Made by a program: the position numbers and the translations under genes. The notes beneath the pieces were generated by a model that did no database searches, was not told the DNA's origin, and was given only the letters and a program-made list of their open reading frames with translations. Shown piece by piece: positions 36,262-44,543 of a stretch of DNA of 64,000 nucleotides (its first letter is position 1; every line of letters begins with the position of its first letter). The DNA comes from JABMMZ01 sp044341025 (lineage in GTDB: Bacteria > Bacteroidota > Bacteroidia > NS11-12g > UBA955), in contig JBIISM010000006.1 in the NCBI GenBank assembly GCA_044341025.1, positions 1-64,000 on the forward strand, in the 5' to 3' direction.

Positions 36262-37134
36262 TTAGAAAGCTATGACATTTGCTGCTGCATAAAAGTCCCC
36301 ATTCGGACATAATCGCAAAGAAACACCTACAAAGAAATTATTAGGATCAAAAACCTCACTCAATAAAATGACTCTATGTGGCAATGATCCATACCAAGCA
36401 ATAACAGCACGTTCAGCAATTGATTCATAAGAATTAATACCGTAAAATTTGTAATAACTTCTACGCATAAGATAAGCGACTTCGGTATAGCGTAGATTTT
36501 CCCAGCAGTTCAGTTTATATGGACTGGGTAATTCACAATTTATAAAAGATGAATCTAATAGAATTAAATGTTCCTTAAATATGCATTTAACATTTTGTTT
36601 AAGGGCTTCATCTGTTTCCCAAGGAAATTCTGGATGATGTAAATATCCTTTTTGATACATTATTAGCGTATTTCTTGAAGAGATATATTTTGAAACAGTT
36701 TTGGAATATTTATACGGCCTTAATCCAAGTTTCACTCTAAATGCATTGATTTTTATGTATAAAATTGAATCCATTAAAACTTGGTTAAAATGATAGAAAT
36801 CAATCCAATGACAACTACTTGAATCAAACAATTTTATCAATCCAATTTGAATACTATCCTTTCTTGTCAATGGTTTGTAAGGATTGGGGGATGAAAACAC
36901 TATAGCCTCATTAGACATTTTTTTAAGATCCGATTCAAATGGTTTAATGGCTATTTTCATACACTTTAAAACGGCATTATAACTACTACAACCCATAGCA
37001 TCAAATAATCCAGTTGGCCTAAATGCAAAAGTATATAATACACTATCAGTAGATTTTGTAATAGTTCCATCATATTGAGCCTTTAGAAAAAATGGCGACA
37101 AATTCAAAACAATATAAATGACCAATCTTTTCAT
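36262..37134 (-). CDS. Secreted protein with divergent CAP/SCP-like domain
   Basis: 290 residues with a signal peptide (MKRLVIYIVLNLSPFFLKAQ). Residues about 125-290 follow the CAP (SCP/PR1) pattern: INAFRVKLGLRPYKYSK as the first helix, HHPEFP with the first His, WENLRY with the Glu, IAERAVIAWYGSLPHRVILL with the helix and second His, FFVGVSLRLCPNGDFYAAANVIAF as the closing strands. The N-terminal 120 residues are unassigned. CAP proteins are secreted and bind lipids or act as proteases; the function here is unknown. Similarity is by pattern only. Confidence 0.6.
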   Translation of the reverse strand: MKRLVIYIVLNLSPFFLKAQYDGTITKSTDSVLYTFAFRPTGLFDAMGCSSYNAVLKCMKIAIKPFESDLKKMSNEAIVFSSPNPYKPLTRKDSIQIGLIKLFDSSSCHWIDFYHFNQVLMDSILYIKINAFRVKLGLRPYKYSKTVSKYISSRNTLIMYQKGYLHHPEFPWETDEALKQNVKCIFKEHLILLDSSFINCELPSPYKLNCWENLRYTEVAYLMRRSYYKFYGINSYESIAERAVIAWYGSLPHRVILLSEVFDPNNFFVGVSLRLCPNGDFYAAANVIAF

Positions 37135-37282
37135 AACAACATGCTTTAATTGTCAACGTAAAACATTTAAAAATATTACAACAATTCCCACACAATATTT
37201 AATCCGTTTGATCGTTAGAAATTTAATTGCCTATGACTTAAGCCTTACCTTTTATCGTTTTAATCTTTTTAAACTAATAAAC

Positions 37283-37289
37283 AGGAGGT
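37283..37289 (+). promoter_or_regulatory. Strong Shine-Dalgarno before the transglutaminase-like gene
   Basis: AGGAGGT, 5 nt upstream of ATG 37295. This is a full match to the anti-SD, which is rare in Bacteroidota where most genes lack an SD. Confidence 0.7.
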
Positions 37290-37294
37290 AAATT

Positions 37295-39058
37295 ATGTTG
37301 TATGTAATGTTAATGGCCAGCTTAGCCTTTGAATCAAGCCAAAGCAATCAGTCAAAACCATCCATTGACTGGGAACAAACCAACTACTTCAACAAATTTG
37401 GCAAAATCAAAAAACAGGTATTGATTTTATATCCCAACAAGCAATACAGCTATTACCAGATTGGGGTTAACAATAAATTGCATTTCGATACTGGAACATA
37501 TAAGTATAAAAGCTTTGCGCACAAACTCCAATTCAACAGTGTACAAAGCCAGTCGAGTTTTAATCCGATGACACAACAACCCATTAAAGTGAATGGCGAT
37601 GAAGTCTATCTATCGAAAGACAAAATAAGTTTTAAGCACTCAAACATATCCGACATCACTTCTGTATTATCTATATTTTCATCACTCAAACGCATCGAGA
37701 TAAAAAACAAACCATTGGATCGCGTCAGCCTTAAAAGAGGATATCAATTACAAAACAGCACAGATTTAAGCCCATATAAACAGTCGATTAAAACACCTGA
37801 GAGCAATGCCCTAGTATACCAAAAAGGACAACACATTGCTGACAGTCTCTATGCCATCGAATTAAAAAAAGGAAAAGACAAGAGCAATCAAGCAGTTTAT
37901 GATTTAGCTAGACAACTGACTAAACAGGCAAGCACTGATTCCGCTAAATTAAGGTTGTTATGCGATTGGATGACCCTCAACTTTGAATACGACTTGGAAG
38001 GACCTGTTAATCCTTCGGAGTTAATAAAAGTCAAAGCCACCAGATGTGAAGGTTACGCCAATTTTATCTTGGCGTTATGCAAAGAGCTCAATATTCCTAA
38101 CATTAAAGTAATTGGCACTGCCGATAATGGCAGTTTAAAACGCTATTCATTCAATGAAATATCAGGCGGACACGCATGGAATTTGGTTAAAATACAAGGC
38201 GCTTGGAGACCATTAGACGTCACTTGGTTAGACCCCACTTGGCCCAAAGATTATAAAAAAGACAACCGTGTGTATGGCAATGAGCACTATTTCAATCCTG
38301 ATCTAGAACAATTGAGCTTAACACATATGCCAGATATTGCAGCATTGGCCTTGACCAATTTTAGTTCTTTGGGTCAAAAAGCATTTTGTGAAAACCCTGT
38401 CATAGAACAAAAGGGCTATGCCATTCAGTATGTTGGATCAAACAGCAACCGGATTAAAACCCAAAACCCTAGCATTCAATTTGAGTTTTATGCAACAGAA
38501 GAAATGGAAGTGACCATATCCAGAGGCAAACATGAGTCAACCTATACCATCCGTTTAAAGTCAGGCATTAATACCATCCTCATGCCCACACCAGCATTAC
38601 TGTCAGAATATACTTTTAAATGTGGCGGTTTGAAAGCTCAGTTTTACATAAATCCAAGTAAAGGCAATTTAAGTGCATTAAACGCAGCCCTAAAAGAGGT
38701 TAGATCATACAATTGGGCTTATCAGATAGAATTTTATGAATACATGATCAAATTGATTCAAACCAAAAACATTCAAATCAGATATACCAATGACAGCAAT
38801 GGTCAAATCACCAGTATGGCCAAAAACATTATTGAAACATATGATGGGCTTTGTCCTGTAGGTGCTTGGTATCTCAAATGGGATGCTAAAAAGGCAGGCG
38901 ATTCTCCTGTATTTATGCGTTATTACTTCACAGATCAACGCATTAATGGTAAACGCCTATTTGTTGAATGTAAAGTGGACTGTAAATTCAGTGAGACCAA
39001 AATGCTCAATCCAAAAAAGTTTACTTGTAGTAATTGGGGCATTGGGTTGGACTATTGA
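37295..39058 (+). CDS. Transglutaminase-like domain protein
   Basis: 587 residues, with a hydrophobic but short N-terminus (MLYVMLMASLAFESS) that may be a signal peptide. Residues about 175-335 hold a transglutaminase-like fold: KLRLLCDWMTLNFEYD, the Cys of RCEGYANFILALCKELNI, the His of GGHAWNLVKI and the Asp of PLDVTWLDPTW, giving a complete Cys-His-Asp triad. An all-beta region is on either side. Such proteins may be peptidases or crosslinkers at the cell surface. It carries a perfect SD and stands alone next to decayed sequence. Confidence 0.8.
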   Translation: MLYVMLMASLAFESSQSNQSKPSIDWEQTNYFNKFGKIKKQVLILYPNKQYSYYQIGVNNKLHFDTGTYKYKSFAHKLQFNSVQSQSSFNPMTQQPIKVNGDEVYLSKDKISFKHSNISDITSVLSIFSSLKRIEIKNKPLDRVSLKRGYQLQNSTDLSPYKQSIKTPESNALVYQKGQHIADSLYAIELKKGKDKSNQAVYDLARQLTKQASTDSAKLRLLCDWMTLNFEYDLEGPVNPSELIKVKATRCEGYANFILALCKELNIPNIKVIGTADNGSLKRYSFNEISGGHAWNLVKIQGAWRPLDVTWLDPTWPKDYKKDNRVYGNEHYFNPDLEQLSLTHMPDIAALALTNFSSLGQKAFCENPVIEQKGYAIQYVGSNSNRIKTQNPSIQFEFYATEEMEVTISRGKHESTYTIRLKSGINTILMPTPALLSEYTFKCGGLKAQFYINPSKGNLSALNAALKEVRSYNWAYQIEFYEYMIKLIQTKNIQIRYTNDSNGQITSMAKNIIETYDGLCPVGAWYLKWDAKKAGDSPVFMRYYFTDQRINGKRLFVECKVDCKFSETKMLNPKKFTCSNWGIGLDY

Positions 39059-39113
39059 TACAGAGTGTTTATGATAGCATTATGCATTAGGTTATTTCCC
39101 TTAATTTTACCAC

Positions 39114-39232
39114 ATGAAGTCTTACATCATAGCTGGTGAAGCCCGTGGTGATTTGCACGGTGCCAATTGATGAAACAAATCAAATTATCTGACCCAAATG
39201 CAGAGATGCGCTTTTGGGGTGGCAATTTGATG
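39114..39232 (+). pseudogene. lpxB: 5' fragment of lipid-A-disaccharide synthase gene
   Basis: ATG 39114 encodes MKSYIIAGEARGDLHGAN, matching the N-terminus of Bacteroidota LpxB, then hits a stop at 39168. A one-base shift gives LMKQIKLSDPNAEMRFWGGNLM, the next part of LpxB, up to 39232. After that no LpxB similarity is seen in any frame and the shifted frame ends at 39364. So only about 40 of roughly 370 codons remain, broken by one lost T. TAATTTTA just upstream resembles a -7 element. A full lpxB must lie elsewhere if lipid A is made. Confidence 0.8.
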
Positions 39233-39616
39233 TTAAAAGAATCGTCGGCATTGGTGCTTCTTTCGCGGTTTCGCTCTGTGCGGTTGTCAAAACCTAAATC
39301 ATTTTTGGCCATTTGTCTTGAATGGTTGCTCATAATGGTTTTGTGCTTTGCTGCAAACAATTAGATTTGTGATGCATTGATGCGAAAGTAGTAAATTATC
39401 TTTGACTCTATTGCAATTGAAGGTCGCAATAGAATATTTTTTATCAATGTCCTTGACATCCATTTTTTTGTTTTTTTAAAAAAAATAGATAAATTCGTAA
39501 ATTATTAATTACAAAATATTGCATCGCTATTTATTGCCTTCGGTAAATTGAAAACAATACTGAAATTATAAAATTGGGATAGGACATTAAATTAAACAAA
39601 GAACAACTTTATAAAT
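39233..39616. other. Gene-poor stretch with a hairpin
   Basis: After the lpxB fragment no gene is seen: an open frame to 39364 and an antisense one to 39360 have no recognised content. From about 39420 the sequence is very AT-rich, including T- and A-runs near 39470-39490. Confidence 0.5.
39407..39440 (+). terminator. Hairpin followed by T-run
   Basis: TCTATTGC (39407-39414) pairs with GCAATAGA (39426-39433) over an 11-nt loop, then ATATTTTTT. It is a plausible rho-independent terminator for the region left of it. Confidence 0.5.
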
Positions 39617-39772
39617 ATGGGTAAATTTGGATTTTCATTTTCTTGGAAAAGGTTATTAGGTATAACGGCATTTAAAAATTCCATAGCCAGAAAGACAGGC
39701 ATACCAACAACAAAAGGCGGCATTGAGCGTAAAGTTGGCAGGACAATTATCAAAGCAATATTTGGTAAATAA
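39617..39772 (+). CDS. Small basic protein (51 residues)
   Basis: A short gene of 51 codons plus stop: an initial aromatic stretch (GKFGFSFSWKRLLGIT) and a basic second half with paired Lys/Arg and Gly (RKTGIPTTKGG, RKVGRTIIK). Predicted charge is strongly positive. It resembles short orphan proteins with an FSFSWKRxLGI start that I have seen annotated only as hypothetical; that resemblance is from memory. It ends 9 nt before a small membrane-protein gene, so the two are probably a unit. Nucleic-acid or membrane binding is a guess from charge alone. Confidence 0.6.
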   Translation: MGKFGFSFSWKRLLGITAFKNSIARKTGIPTTKGGIERKVGRTIIKAIFGK

Positions 39773-39781
39773 TATTTTGCG

Positions 39782-40117
39782 ATGAGAAAAAACAAGCACC
39801 TGTCCGGTGATTCAGGATCACCACTACGCACTTTAGTACTCTTTTTATTGTCGTCCTGCTTGGGTGGTTTGCTGTTTAGTATACTCGCGTTAAGGGCTAA
39901 AAGAAAACAAAAAACAGTATTTTGGTGGTTTTTACTTTCCTTAATATTTATTGCAATATTTGGTTTTTTGTCCTATACATTGGTGTTAACATCAAGCCCT
40001 ACAAAAGATTCCAGTTACTATTATTTAGGCATGGTAAGTTTGGTTTCTAATTCAATTGCATTGATCATATTAATCGCTACGTTATTTTCAAAAAATTCAA
40101 ACGATAAGGTCAAATAG
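39782..40117 (+). CDS. Small integral membrane protein
   Basis: 111 residues with three hydrophobic helices at about 17-38, 46-66 and 80-101 and a basic loop (ALRAKRKQKT) after the first, giving an N-out to C-in guess. No known family. It follows the 51-residue basic protein by 9 nt and is the last gene before glmS, which is on the opposite strand. Confidence 0.65.
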   Translation: MRKNKHLSGDSGSPLRTLVLFLLSSCLGGLLFSILALRAKRKQKTVFWWFLLSLIFIAIFGFLSYTLVLTSSPTKDSSYYYLGMVSLVSNSIALIILIATLFSKNSNDKVK

Positions 40118-40199
40118 AGAATTGCGTTAAGAATTAATTATAAATCATTCGAATCAAGCCCTCCCCGATCATAAAAGCTTATGTCATCCGTGTTCGGGA

Positions 40200-42044
40200 C
40201 TACTCCACCGTAACCGACTTCGCCAAGTTTCTCGGCTGATCGACATTACAGCCTCTCAAAACTGCAATGTGGTAACTTAACAATTGCAAAGGAATGGTAG
40301 ACAATAAAGGCGTCAAAGCTTCCTCGGTGTCAGGTATTTCAATAACGTGGTCGGCCATTGCGCGCACTTGGGTATCGCCTTCAGTAACGATTGCAATAAT
40401 TTTGCCTTTACGGGCTTTAACCTCTTGGATATTGCTCATTACTTTTTCGTACATGCCGCGTTTTGGTGCAATTACCACCACTGGCATTTCTTCGTCAATC
40501 AAAGCAATAGGACCGTGCTTCATTTCTGCGGCAGGATACCCTTCAGCGTGTATGTAAGAGATTTCTTTTAGTTTTAATGCACCTTCTAAAGCCACAGGGA
40601 AATTAACCCCTCTGCCTAGGTATAAGAAATTGCGGGCATCTTTGTAAATAGCCGCTATTTTCATTACCTCGTCATTGGTTTTTAAGCAACGTTCAACCAA
40701 TTGAGGAATGGCTTCTAATTCGCTTAACGTTGTTCTTAAGCGTTCTTGAGAAATTACACCTCTAATCTGGGCAACAGACAAGGCCATCAAGGTTAAAACA
40801 GAAACTTGAGCCGTAAAAGCTTTGGTTGATGCTACCCCAATTTCTGGACCTGCGTGTGTGTATGCCCCAGCATGGCTCATACGCGGGATGGAAGAACCAA
40901 CCACATTGCAAACCCCAAATACCGTAGCGCCTTTTTCTTTTGCCAATTCCATAGCGGCAAGGGTATCTGCAGTTTCACCACTTTGTGAAATGGCAATCAC
41001 CAAATCATCTGGATAGATAATTGGATTGCGGTATCTAAACTCAGAAGCGTACTCAACTTCAACAGGAATACGCGCATACTCTTCAAACAAATACTCCCCC
41101 ACCAAAGCGGCATGCCAACTGGTTCCACAACCGATTAAAATAAGGCGTTTAACATTGCGCAATTTGTCTTCGTATTCATGTATGCTGCGCATGACAAATT
41201 TGCCTTGAATAGAATCAATACGACCGCGGATACTATCCTGGATAGACTTAGGTTGCTCGTAAATCTCCTTCAACATAAAGTGGGGATACCCACCCTTTTC
41301 AATTTGTTCTAAATTAATTTCAAGTTTTTGAATAAATGGGGTCTTGGTCACATTATCGATGGTCTTAACGCTCAAATTACCATCTTTAATAATTGCGATT
41401 TCACCATCATTTAAATAAAATACATCACGCGTGTATTCAACTATTGGCGTTGCATCACTTGCCATAAAATACTCCCCTGGCTGATCGCCAATACCAACCA
41501 CCAAAGGACTGCCTTTGCGAGCTGCTATAAGCTTAGCTGGTTCATTCTTAACCAAGATTACAATAGCATATGCGCCGATAACTTGATTAAGGGCCAAGCG
41601 CACAGATTCGTCAATTGAAATATTCTCGTTCAGTTGAATATCTTCAATCAAATGAATCAATACTTCTGTATCGGTATCACTTTCAAAAATGTGACCACGC
41701 TGCTGCAATTCTGCTTTGATGGTAGCGTAATTTTCAATGATTCCATTATGAATAACTGCTAAATTTTTAGATTGGGACAAATGTGGATGGGCATTGGCAT
41801 TGTTAGGCTCTCCATGGGTTGCCCAACGTGTATGACCCATACCAATGTTGCCAGACACGTCTTTTCCCTCAACAGATTCTTCTAAATCAGCAACTTTGCC
41901 TTTGGTTTTATAGATGTTTAATTCATCGTTGTGAATTAAAGCGACACCGGCACTATCATAACCTCTGTATTCAAGTCTTTTAAGACCTTTTACGATAATA
42001 GGATAAGCTTCTTTGGGTCCAATATAAGATACGATTCCACACAT
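40200..42044 (-). CDS. glmS: Glutamine-fructose-6-phosphate aminotransferase
   Basis: 614 residues. Makes glucosamine-6-phosphate for peptidoglycan and lipid A. The N-terminal Ntn glutaminase starts MCGIVSYIG with Cys2 as nucleophile, then LKRLEYRGYDSAGVA and MGHTRWATHGEP; two SIS domains follow, with GCGTSWHAA and SQSGETADTLAAM in the first and LGRGVNFPVALEGALKLKE in the second; LAKSVTVE is the conserved C-terminus. No glmS ribozyme is visible, as expected outside Firmicutes. Promoter TATTTTTG is 23 nt upstream. Confidence 0.97.
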   Translation of the reverse strand: MCGIVSYIGPKEAYPIIVKGLKRLEYRGYDSAGVALIHNDELNIYKTKGKVADLEESVEGKDVSGNIGMGHTRWATHGEPNNANAHPHLSQSKNLAVIHNGIIENYATIKAELQQRGHIFESDTDTEVLIHLIEDIQLNENISIDESVRLALNQVIGAYAIVILVKNEPAKLIAARKGSPLVVGIGDQPGEYFMASDATPIVEYTRDVFYLNDGEIAIIKDGNLSVKTIDNVTKTPFIQKLEINLEQIEKGGYPHFMLKEIYEQPKSIQDSIRGRIDSIQGKFVMRSIHEYEDKLRNVKRLILIGCGTSWHAALVGEYLFEEYARIPVEVEYASEFRYRNPIIYPDDLVIAISQSGETADTLAAMELAKEKGATVFGVCNVVGSSIPRMSHAGAYTHAGPEIGVASTKAFTAQVSVLTLMALSVAQIRGVISQERLRTTLSELEAIPQLVERCLKTNDEVMKIAAIYKDARNFLYLGRGVNFPVALEGALKLKEISYIHAEGYPAAEMKHGPIALIDEEMPVVVIAPKRGMYEKVMSNIQEVKARKGKIIAIVTEGDTQVRAMADHVIEIPDTEEALTPLLSTIPLQLLSYHIAVLRGCNVDQPRNLAKSVTVE

Positions 42045-42067
42045 GGTTTTAAAAGTTATTAATTATG

Positions 42068-42075
42068 CAAAAATA
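42068..42075 (-). promoter_or_regulatory. Promoter -7 element for glmS
   Basis: TATTTTTG on the minus strand, 23 nt upstream of the glmS ATG. Confidence 0.6.
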
Positions 42076-42154
42076 ATTAAAAGTCTTTTTAAATTTAATT
42101 CCATTTATAAACAATATCCGGCGTATGATCCTATAGAATGATTAAAAAAGAGAG

Positions 42155-42185
42155 CACAAAAAAAGGGATGCGTTACATCCCTTTT
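42155..42185 (-). terminator. Terminator of the acc/pls operon
   Basis: AAAAGGGATG (42161-42170) and CATCCCTTTT (42176-42185) form a 10-bp stem with loop CGTTA; on the minus strand the stem is followed by a run of T. It lies 19 nt after the 42204 stop. Confidence 0.75.
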
Positions 42186-42203
42186 AAATATTTGTACCGC
42201 TGG

Positions 42204-42602
42204 CTATTGTTTGACCATTACAAAGGTTTCAAGATTACCCTTTGGCATAAAACTCAAAGGTCTTTCTTTGTCACCTTCGCCAAATCGAATTCTAACCTTT
42301 CCTGGCCCCATAAATTCAAACAGGCCTTTGTAATTGTATAACTTGTCTCCAGTTACTTTGTCAATTTGAACCATTTCTATCTTTTTAGGCCATGCCGCAG
42401 CCGTATCAATCTTATATTTATAAGTCATGGTATCGGCATTGTTCACAATATTTACAAGGTTTAAAACACTGTCATTAACAAAGTGATACAAATACATATC
42501 TCCTCTTTTAGAGACCTTCCAATACCCCTTTAGTGTGTCAGATTCTGCAGCCTTAGCAAAAACAGCTAAACACATGAAACTTAACAGAAATAAATATTTC
42601 AT
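42204..42602 (-). CDS. Unrecognised small secreted protein, lipocalin-like pattern
   Basis: About 132 residues from ATG 42602 (MKYLFLLSFMCLAVFAKA, a signal peptide); a longer frame to 42623 would overlap accC. The mature part resembles the beta-barrel pattern of lipocalin/TIGR03067-type proteins: LKGYWKVSKRGDMYLYHF, alternating strands, and FGEGDKERPLSF near the end. That resemblance is weak. It is the last gene of the operon after accC, followed by a good terminator. Confidence 0.65.
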   Translation of the reverse strand: MKYLFLLSFMCLAVFAKAAESDTLKGYWKVSKRGDMYLYHFVNDSVLNLVNIVNNADTMTYKYKIDTAAAWPKKIEMVQIDKVTGDKLYNYKGLFEFMGPGKVRIRFGEGDKERPLSFMPKGNLETFVMVKQ

Positions 42603-42606
42603 ATTC

Positions 42607-43947
42607 TTATGGTTTGAATTCAAAGGTATTCATAAAGGCTGTTGTGAAGTTGCCTTCTCTAAAGTCTTTATTTGCCATTATTTGTCTTTGTAATGGAATG
42701 GAAGTATGAACACCTTCAATCACAAATTCCTCTAAGGCTCTTTCCATTTTTACGATACATTCTTCACGGGTTTGAGCACTTACAATTAATTTGGCAATCA
42801 TGCTGTCGTAGTTTGCAGGAATTACATAATTTGCATATGCATGGGTGTCAACACGGATACCGTGACCACCAGGAATATGAAAATTAACAATTTTACCTGG
42901 ACTCGGTCTGAAATTATTATATGGATCTTCTGCATTGATACGACACTCGATGGCGTGTTTCATTGGCTCATAATCTTTACCAGATATTGGCTGACCAGCA
43001 GCGATTAATATTTGCTCTTTAACTAAGTCGTAATTGATTACTTCTTCGGTTACAGGATGCTCAACTTGAATACGGGTATTCATTTCCATGAAATAGAAAT
43101 TACGGTGCTTGTCTACCAAAAATTCAACTGTACCAACGCCCTCGTAATTGATGCATTGAGCCGCCTTCTTGGCTGCATCTCCCATCTGCTTGCGCAATTC
43201 AGGTGTCATAAATGGAGATGGCGATTCTTCGATTAGCTTTTGATGTCTTCTTTGAATGCTGCAATCCCTTTCACTTAAATGACACACCTTTCCATATTGA
43301 TCGCCAGCTATTTGAATCTCAATGTGCCTTGGATCTTCTATGTATTTCTCCATATAAATGCCATCGTTTCCGAAAGCTGCAGCAGCCTCCGTTTTGGCTG
43401 AATCCCAAGCTTTTTCAAACTCTTCATCTTTCCAAATAATACGCATTCCTCTTCCGCCACCACCTGCCGTTGCTTTAATGATAACAGGATATCCAATGGT
43501 TTGAGCCAATTTAATTCCTTCTTCGAATGTGCTAAGCAAACCTTCGCTACCAGGAATGGTAGGAACACCTGCTTTGATCATGCTGTCTTTGGCATTGCTT
43601 TTATCGCCCATACCATTAATTTGTTCTGGAGTAGCGCCAATAAACTTTATGCCATGGTCTTTACAAACTTGGCTGAATTTAGCGTTTTCACTTAAAAAAC
43701 CATAACCTGGATGAATTGCATCCGCATTGGTTATTTCAGCAGCAGCTATAATATTCGCAATTTTTAAATACGATTGTGCGCTTGGTGCAGGGCCAATACA
43801 AACTGCCTCATCAGCAAAACGCACGTGTAAACTTTCCTTATCCGCTGTGCTATATACCGCAACGGTTTTAATGCCCATCTCTTTACAAGTACGGATGATA
43901 CGCAATGCGATTTCACCCCTATTGGCGATTAATATTTTCTTAAACAT
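42607..43947 (-). CDS. accC: Acetyl-CoA carboxylase, biotin carboxylase subunit
   Basis: 446 residues. Carboxylates the biotin on AccB in the first step of fatty-acid synthesis. ANRGEIALRIIRTCKEMGIKTVAVYSTADKESLHV starts the ATP-grasp fold; IKATAGGGGRGMRI is the glycine-rich ATP loop; HLSERDCSIQRRHQK and VEFLVDKHRNFYFMEMNTRIQVEHPVTE are the active-site blocks. Length matches. It follows accB by 83 nt within the DUF177-rpmF-plsX-fabH-accB-accC cluster. Confidence 0.97.
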   Translation of the reverse strand: MFKKILIANRGEIALRIIRTCKEMGIKTVAVYSTADKESLHVRFADEAVCIGPAPSAQSYLKIANIIAAAEITNADAIHPGYGFLSENAKFSQVCKDHGIKFIGATPEQINGMGDKSNAKDSMIKAGVPTIPGSEGLLSTFEEGIKLAQTIGYPVIIKATAGGGGRGMRIIWKDEEFEKAWDSAKTEAAAAFGNDGIYMEKYIEDPRHIEIQIAGDQYGKVCHLSERDCSIQRRHQKLIEESPSPFMTPELRKQMGDAAKKAAQCINYEGVGTVEFLVDKHRNFYFMEMNTRIQVEHPVTEEVINYDLVKEQILIAAGQPISGKDYEPMKHAIECRINAEDPYNNFRPSPGKIVNFHIPGGHGIRVDTHAYANYVIPANYDSMIAKLIVSAQTREECIVKMERALEEFVIEGVHTSIPLQRQIMANKDFREGNFTTAFMNTFEFKP

Positions 43948-44030
43948 AGATTGTATTTAATTGTATTCTAAGCCAATTACCTCTATGCAACTGCATTGGT
44001 AAATGAGTTAAAATAAAATATTGTTAAAAT

Positions 44031-44513
44031 TTAGTTAGGTTCTACTAAAAACAAAGGTTGGTCATATTCAACAGGGCTGGCATTATCAACCAATACCTTT
44101 ACAATTTTACCACTCACTTCAGATTCAATTTCGTTGAACAATTTCATTGCTTCAATAATGCAAACAGCTTTACCAACTTTGACCTCATCCCCTACATTTA
44201 CAAACAAAGGCTTGTCTGGAGAAGACGAACGGTAGAAGGTTCCAATCATCGGCGATTTAATGGTAATTAAGTTGCTTGCTGGAGCTTCTACTGCAGGTGC
44301 TGCGTTTACTTCTGCAACTGGCGCATGTGCACTTGCGGGCAAAGCTGCTGGTGCAGGTGCTGCTGTAGCTTGAATGTATTGAGGCGTTTGAATGACATTG
44401 GTCGTAGGTTTGCGGATTACCAATTTAAAATCTTTCTGGGCAATTTCTACTTCTCCAACATTCTTTTGTGAAGAGACAAATCTAATTAGGTTTTCTATTT
44501 CTTTAATATCCAT
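44031..44513 (-). CDS. accB: Acetyl-CoA carboxylase biotin carboxyl carrier protein
   Basis: 160 residues. A short N-terminal domain is followed by an Ala/Pro-rich flexible linker (about 48-78) and a biotinyl domain whose EAMKLFNEI carries the biotinylated Lys, about 120-128. IKSPMIGTFYRSSSPDKPLFVNVGDEV is the preceding strand set. The C-terminal LVDNASPVEYDQPLFLVEP closes the fold. It sits 31 nt downstream of fabH in the lipid operon. Confidence 0.96.
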   Translation of the reverse strand: MDIKEIENLIRFVSSQKNVGEVEIAQKDFKLVIRKPTTNVIQTPQYIQATAAPAPAALPASAHAPVAEVNAAPAVEAPASNLITIKSPMIGTFYRSSSPDKPLFVNVGDEVKVGKAVCIIEAMKLFNEIESEVSGKIVKVLVDNASPVEYDQPLFLVEPN

Positions 44514-44543
44514 AATGAAGTTGTGTTGTATGCGAATTTATAA

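Noticed and set aside
39127..39360. Minus-strand frame across the lpxB remnant
   Set aside because: It is mostly the complement of the lpxB-like stretch and has no recognisable product.
39592..39831. Minus-strand frame opposite the small-protein pair
   Set aside because: The plus-strand small proteins give a better pattern; this frame reads as their shadow.
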